From the NCBI RefSeq assembly GCF_000024025.1, contig NC_013131.1, forward strand, positions 6,882,001-6,946,000: a stretch of 64,000 nucleotides of DNA, read 5' to 3'. Positions within the stretch are counted from its first letter, which is position 1. Each line of letters starts with the position of its first letter. Source of the DNA: Catenulispora acidiphila DSM 44928. GTDB lineage: Bacteria; Actinomycetota; Actinomycetes; Streptomycetales; Catenulisporaceae. This document shows positions 63,319 to 64,000 of the stretch, in pieces. A program made the position numbers and the translations under genes. The notes beneath the pieces are model-generated. The model was not told the DNA's origin. It saw only the letters and a program-made list of their open reading frames with translations, and searched no databases.

Positions 63319-64000
63319 TTGGCCGCACCGACCACCGAGCCCCACGGCACCCTGTCGGTCGTCGAGGGCGTGCTGGAGCGGATCACCTTCGCCAACGAGG
63401 AGACCGGCTACACCGTCGCGCGCGTCGACACCGGCCACGGCGCCGCCGACCTGCTGACAGTGGTCGGCGCGCTGCTCGGCGCGCAGCCCGGCGAATCGCT
63501 GCGGATGCGCGGCCGCTGGGGCTCGCATCCGCAGTACGGCAAGCAGTTCATGGTCGACAACTACACGCAGGTCCTCCCGGCGACCGTCGCGGGCATCCAG
63601 AAGTACCTGGGCTCCGGACTCATCAAGGGCATCGGCCCGAAGACCGCCGAGAAGATCGTCGGCCACTTCGGCGTGGACACACTCACGGTCATCGACGAGA
63701 CGCCGGCCCGCCTGATCGAGGTCCCGACCCTGGGACCGAAGCGCACCAAGCTCATCGCGGCAGCGTGGATCGAGCAGAAGGCCATCAAAGAGGTCATGGT
63801 CTTCCTGCAGTCGGTCGGGGTGACCACATCGATCTCGGTGCGGATCTACAAGGAGTACGGCGACGCCTCGATCGACGTCGTGAAACAGGAGCCTTACAAG
63901 CTCGCCTCGGACGTGTGGGGCATCGGCTTCAAGACCGCCGACGCGATCGCGGTGGCTGTCGGCATCCCGCACGACTCGCCGGAGCGCGTAAAGGCCGGCA
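63319..64000 (+). CDS. recD2: RecD-like DNA helicase, N-terminal part (3' end outside window)
   Basis: 227 codons visible; TTG start at 63319 preceded by GAGAAGGA. N-terminal OB-like segment (LERITFANEETGYTVARVDT), then the RecD2 helix-hairpin-helix region with SGLIKGIGPKTAEKIVGHFG, VPTLGPKRTKLIAAAW and DVWGIGFKTADAIAV. The helicase motifs lie beyond the window end. RecD2 is a 5'-3' superfamily 1B helicase for DNA repair, not linked to RecBC. Confidence 0.92.
   Translation, partial: MAAPTTEPHGTLSVVEGVLERITFANEETGYTVARVDTGHGAADLLTVVGALLGAQPGESLRMRGRWGSHPQYGKQFMVDNYTQVLPATVAGIQKYLGSGLIKGIGPKTAEKIVGHFGVDTLTVIDETPARLIEVPTLGPKRTKLIAAAWIEQKAIKEVMVFLQSVGVTTSISVRIYKEYGDASIDVVKQEPYKLASDVWGIGFKTADAIAVAVGIPHDSPERVKAG

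Overview
The window is a 64 kb piece of a high-GC actinomycete chromosome. Evidence: third-position G/C in nearly every gene, GTG and TTG starts, many ATGA-type overlaps, DasR-type operators in front of a chitinase, an RNase Sa-like ribonuclease with barstar, a DUF6230/DUF6114 pair, a split three-gene glycolate oxidase, a PASTA kinase and a SpoIIE/HATPase regulator. Together these suggest a Streptomyces- or Catenulispora-like mycelial soil organism; the sequence alone does not name the species. Both ends are cut genes: the C-terminus of a cholesterol-oxidase-type GMC enzyme on the left and the N-terminus of a RecD2 helicase on the right.

Layout. 0-10.5 kb: GMC oxidase / Rossmann oxidoreductase / carboxymuconolactone-decarboxylase-like operon, a SUKH-like protein, a fused asparagine synthetase-CofE-like protein (3.2-5.9 kb), a membrane protein, glcF, tRNA-His and orn. 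10.5-19.3 kb: cupin gene with strong operators, GlxA-type regulator, glcD-glcE, then a secreted-protein cluster (DUF6114, DUF6230, TetR, two exported proteins) whose two transcripts share a promoter element. 19.3-29 kb: phosphotransferase, SDR, bioA, L,D-transpeptidase, an aldo/keto reductase under a MerR-type promoter, DUF2218, TIGR01777 epimerase, TetR and class II aldolase. 29-32 kb: modular GH18 chitinase under two dre sites, then a secreted RNase-barstar pair. 32-38 kb: thiamine genes (thiE minus; thiO-thiS-thiG plus) around an Rv2175c homologue, a ferredoxin-reductase-like flavoprotein and LtrA. 38.3-39.5 kb: a DUF4157 protein carrying an apparent AID/APOBEC-like deaminase domain. 39.6-43.6 kb: PASTA kinase and SpoIIE phosphatase. 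43.6-49.8 kb: secreted and membrane proteins, YbjN, and a MarR/MFS pair. 49.5-51.5 kb: a three-gene foreign-looking cassette (DUF4365, unknown, methyltransferase) that runs into the MFS gene. 51.7-64 kb: AlkZ-like and AlkD-like repair proteins, exported proteins, acetamidase, an ArsR regulator, a 0.5 kb minisatellite block, cobQ-LysR, an EamA transporter and recD2.

Most of the window is ordinary chromosome. The best candidates for something undescribed are (1) the DUF4157-deaminase protein, which looks like an orphan injection-system effector that would edit nucleic acid or nucleotides; (2) the asparagine synthetase fused to an F420:glutamate-ligase-like domain; (3) the coupled DUF4365 / unknown / methyltransferase cassette; and (4) the shared promoter element that ties together the DUF6230 cluster.
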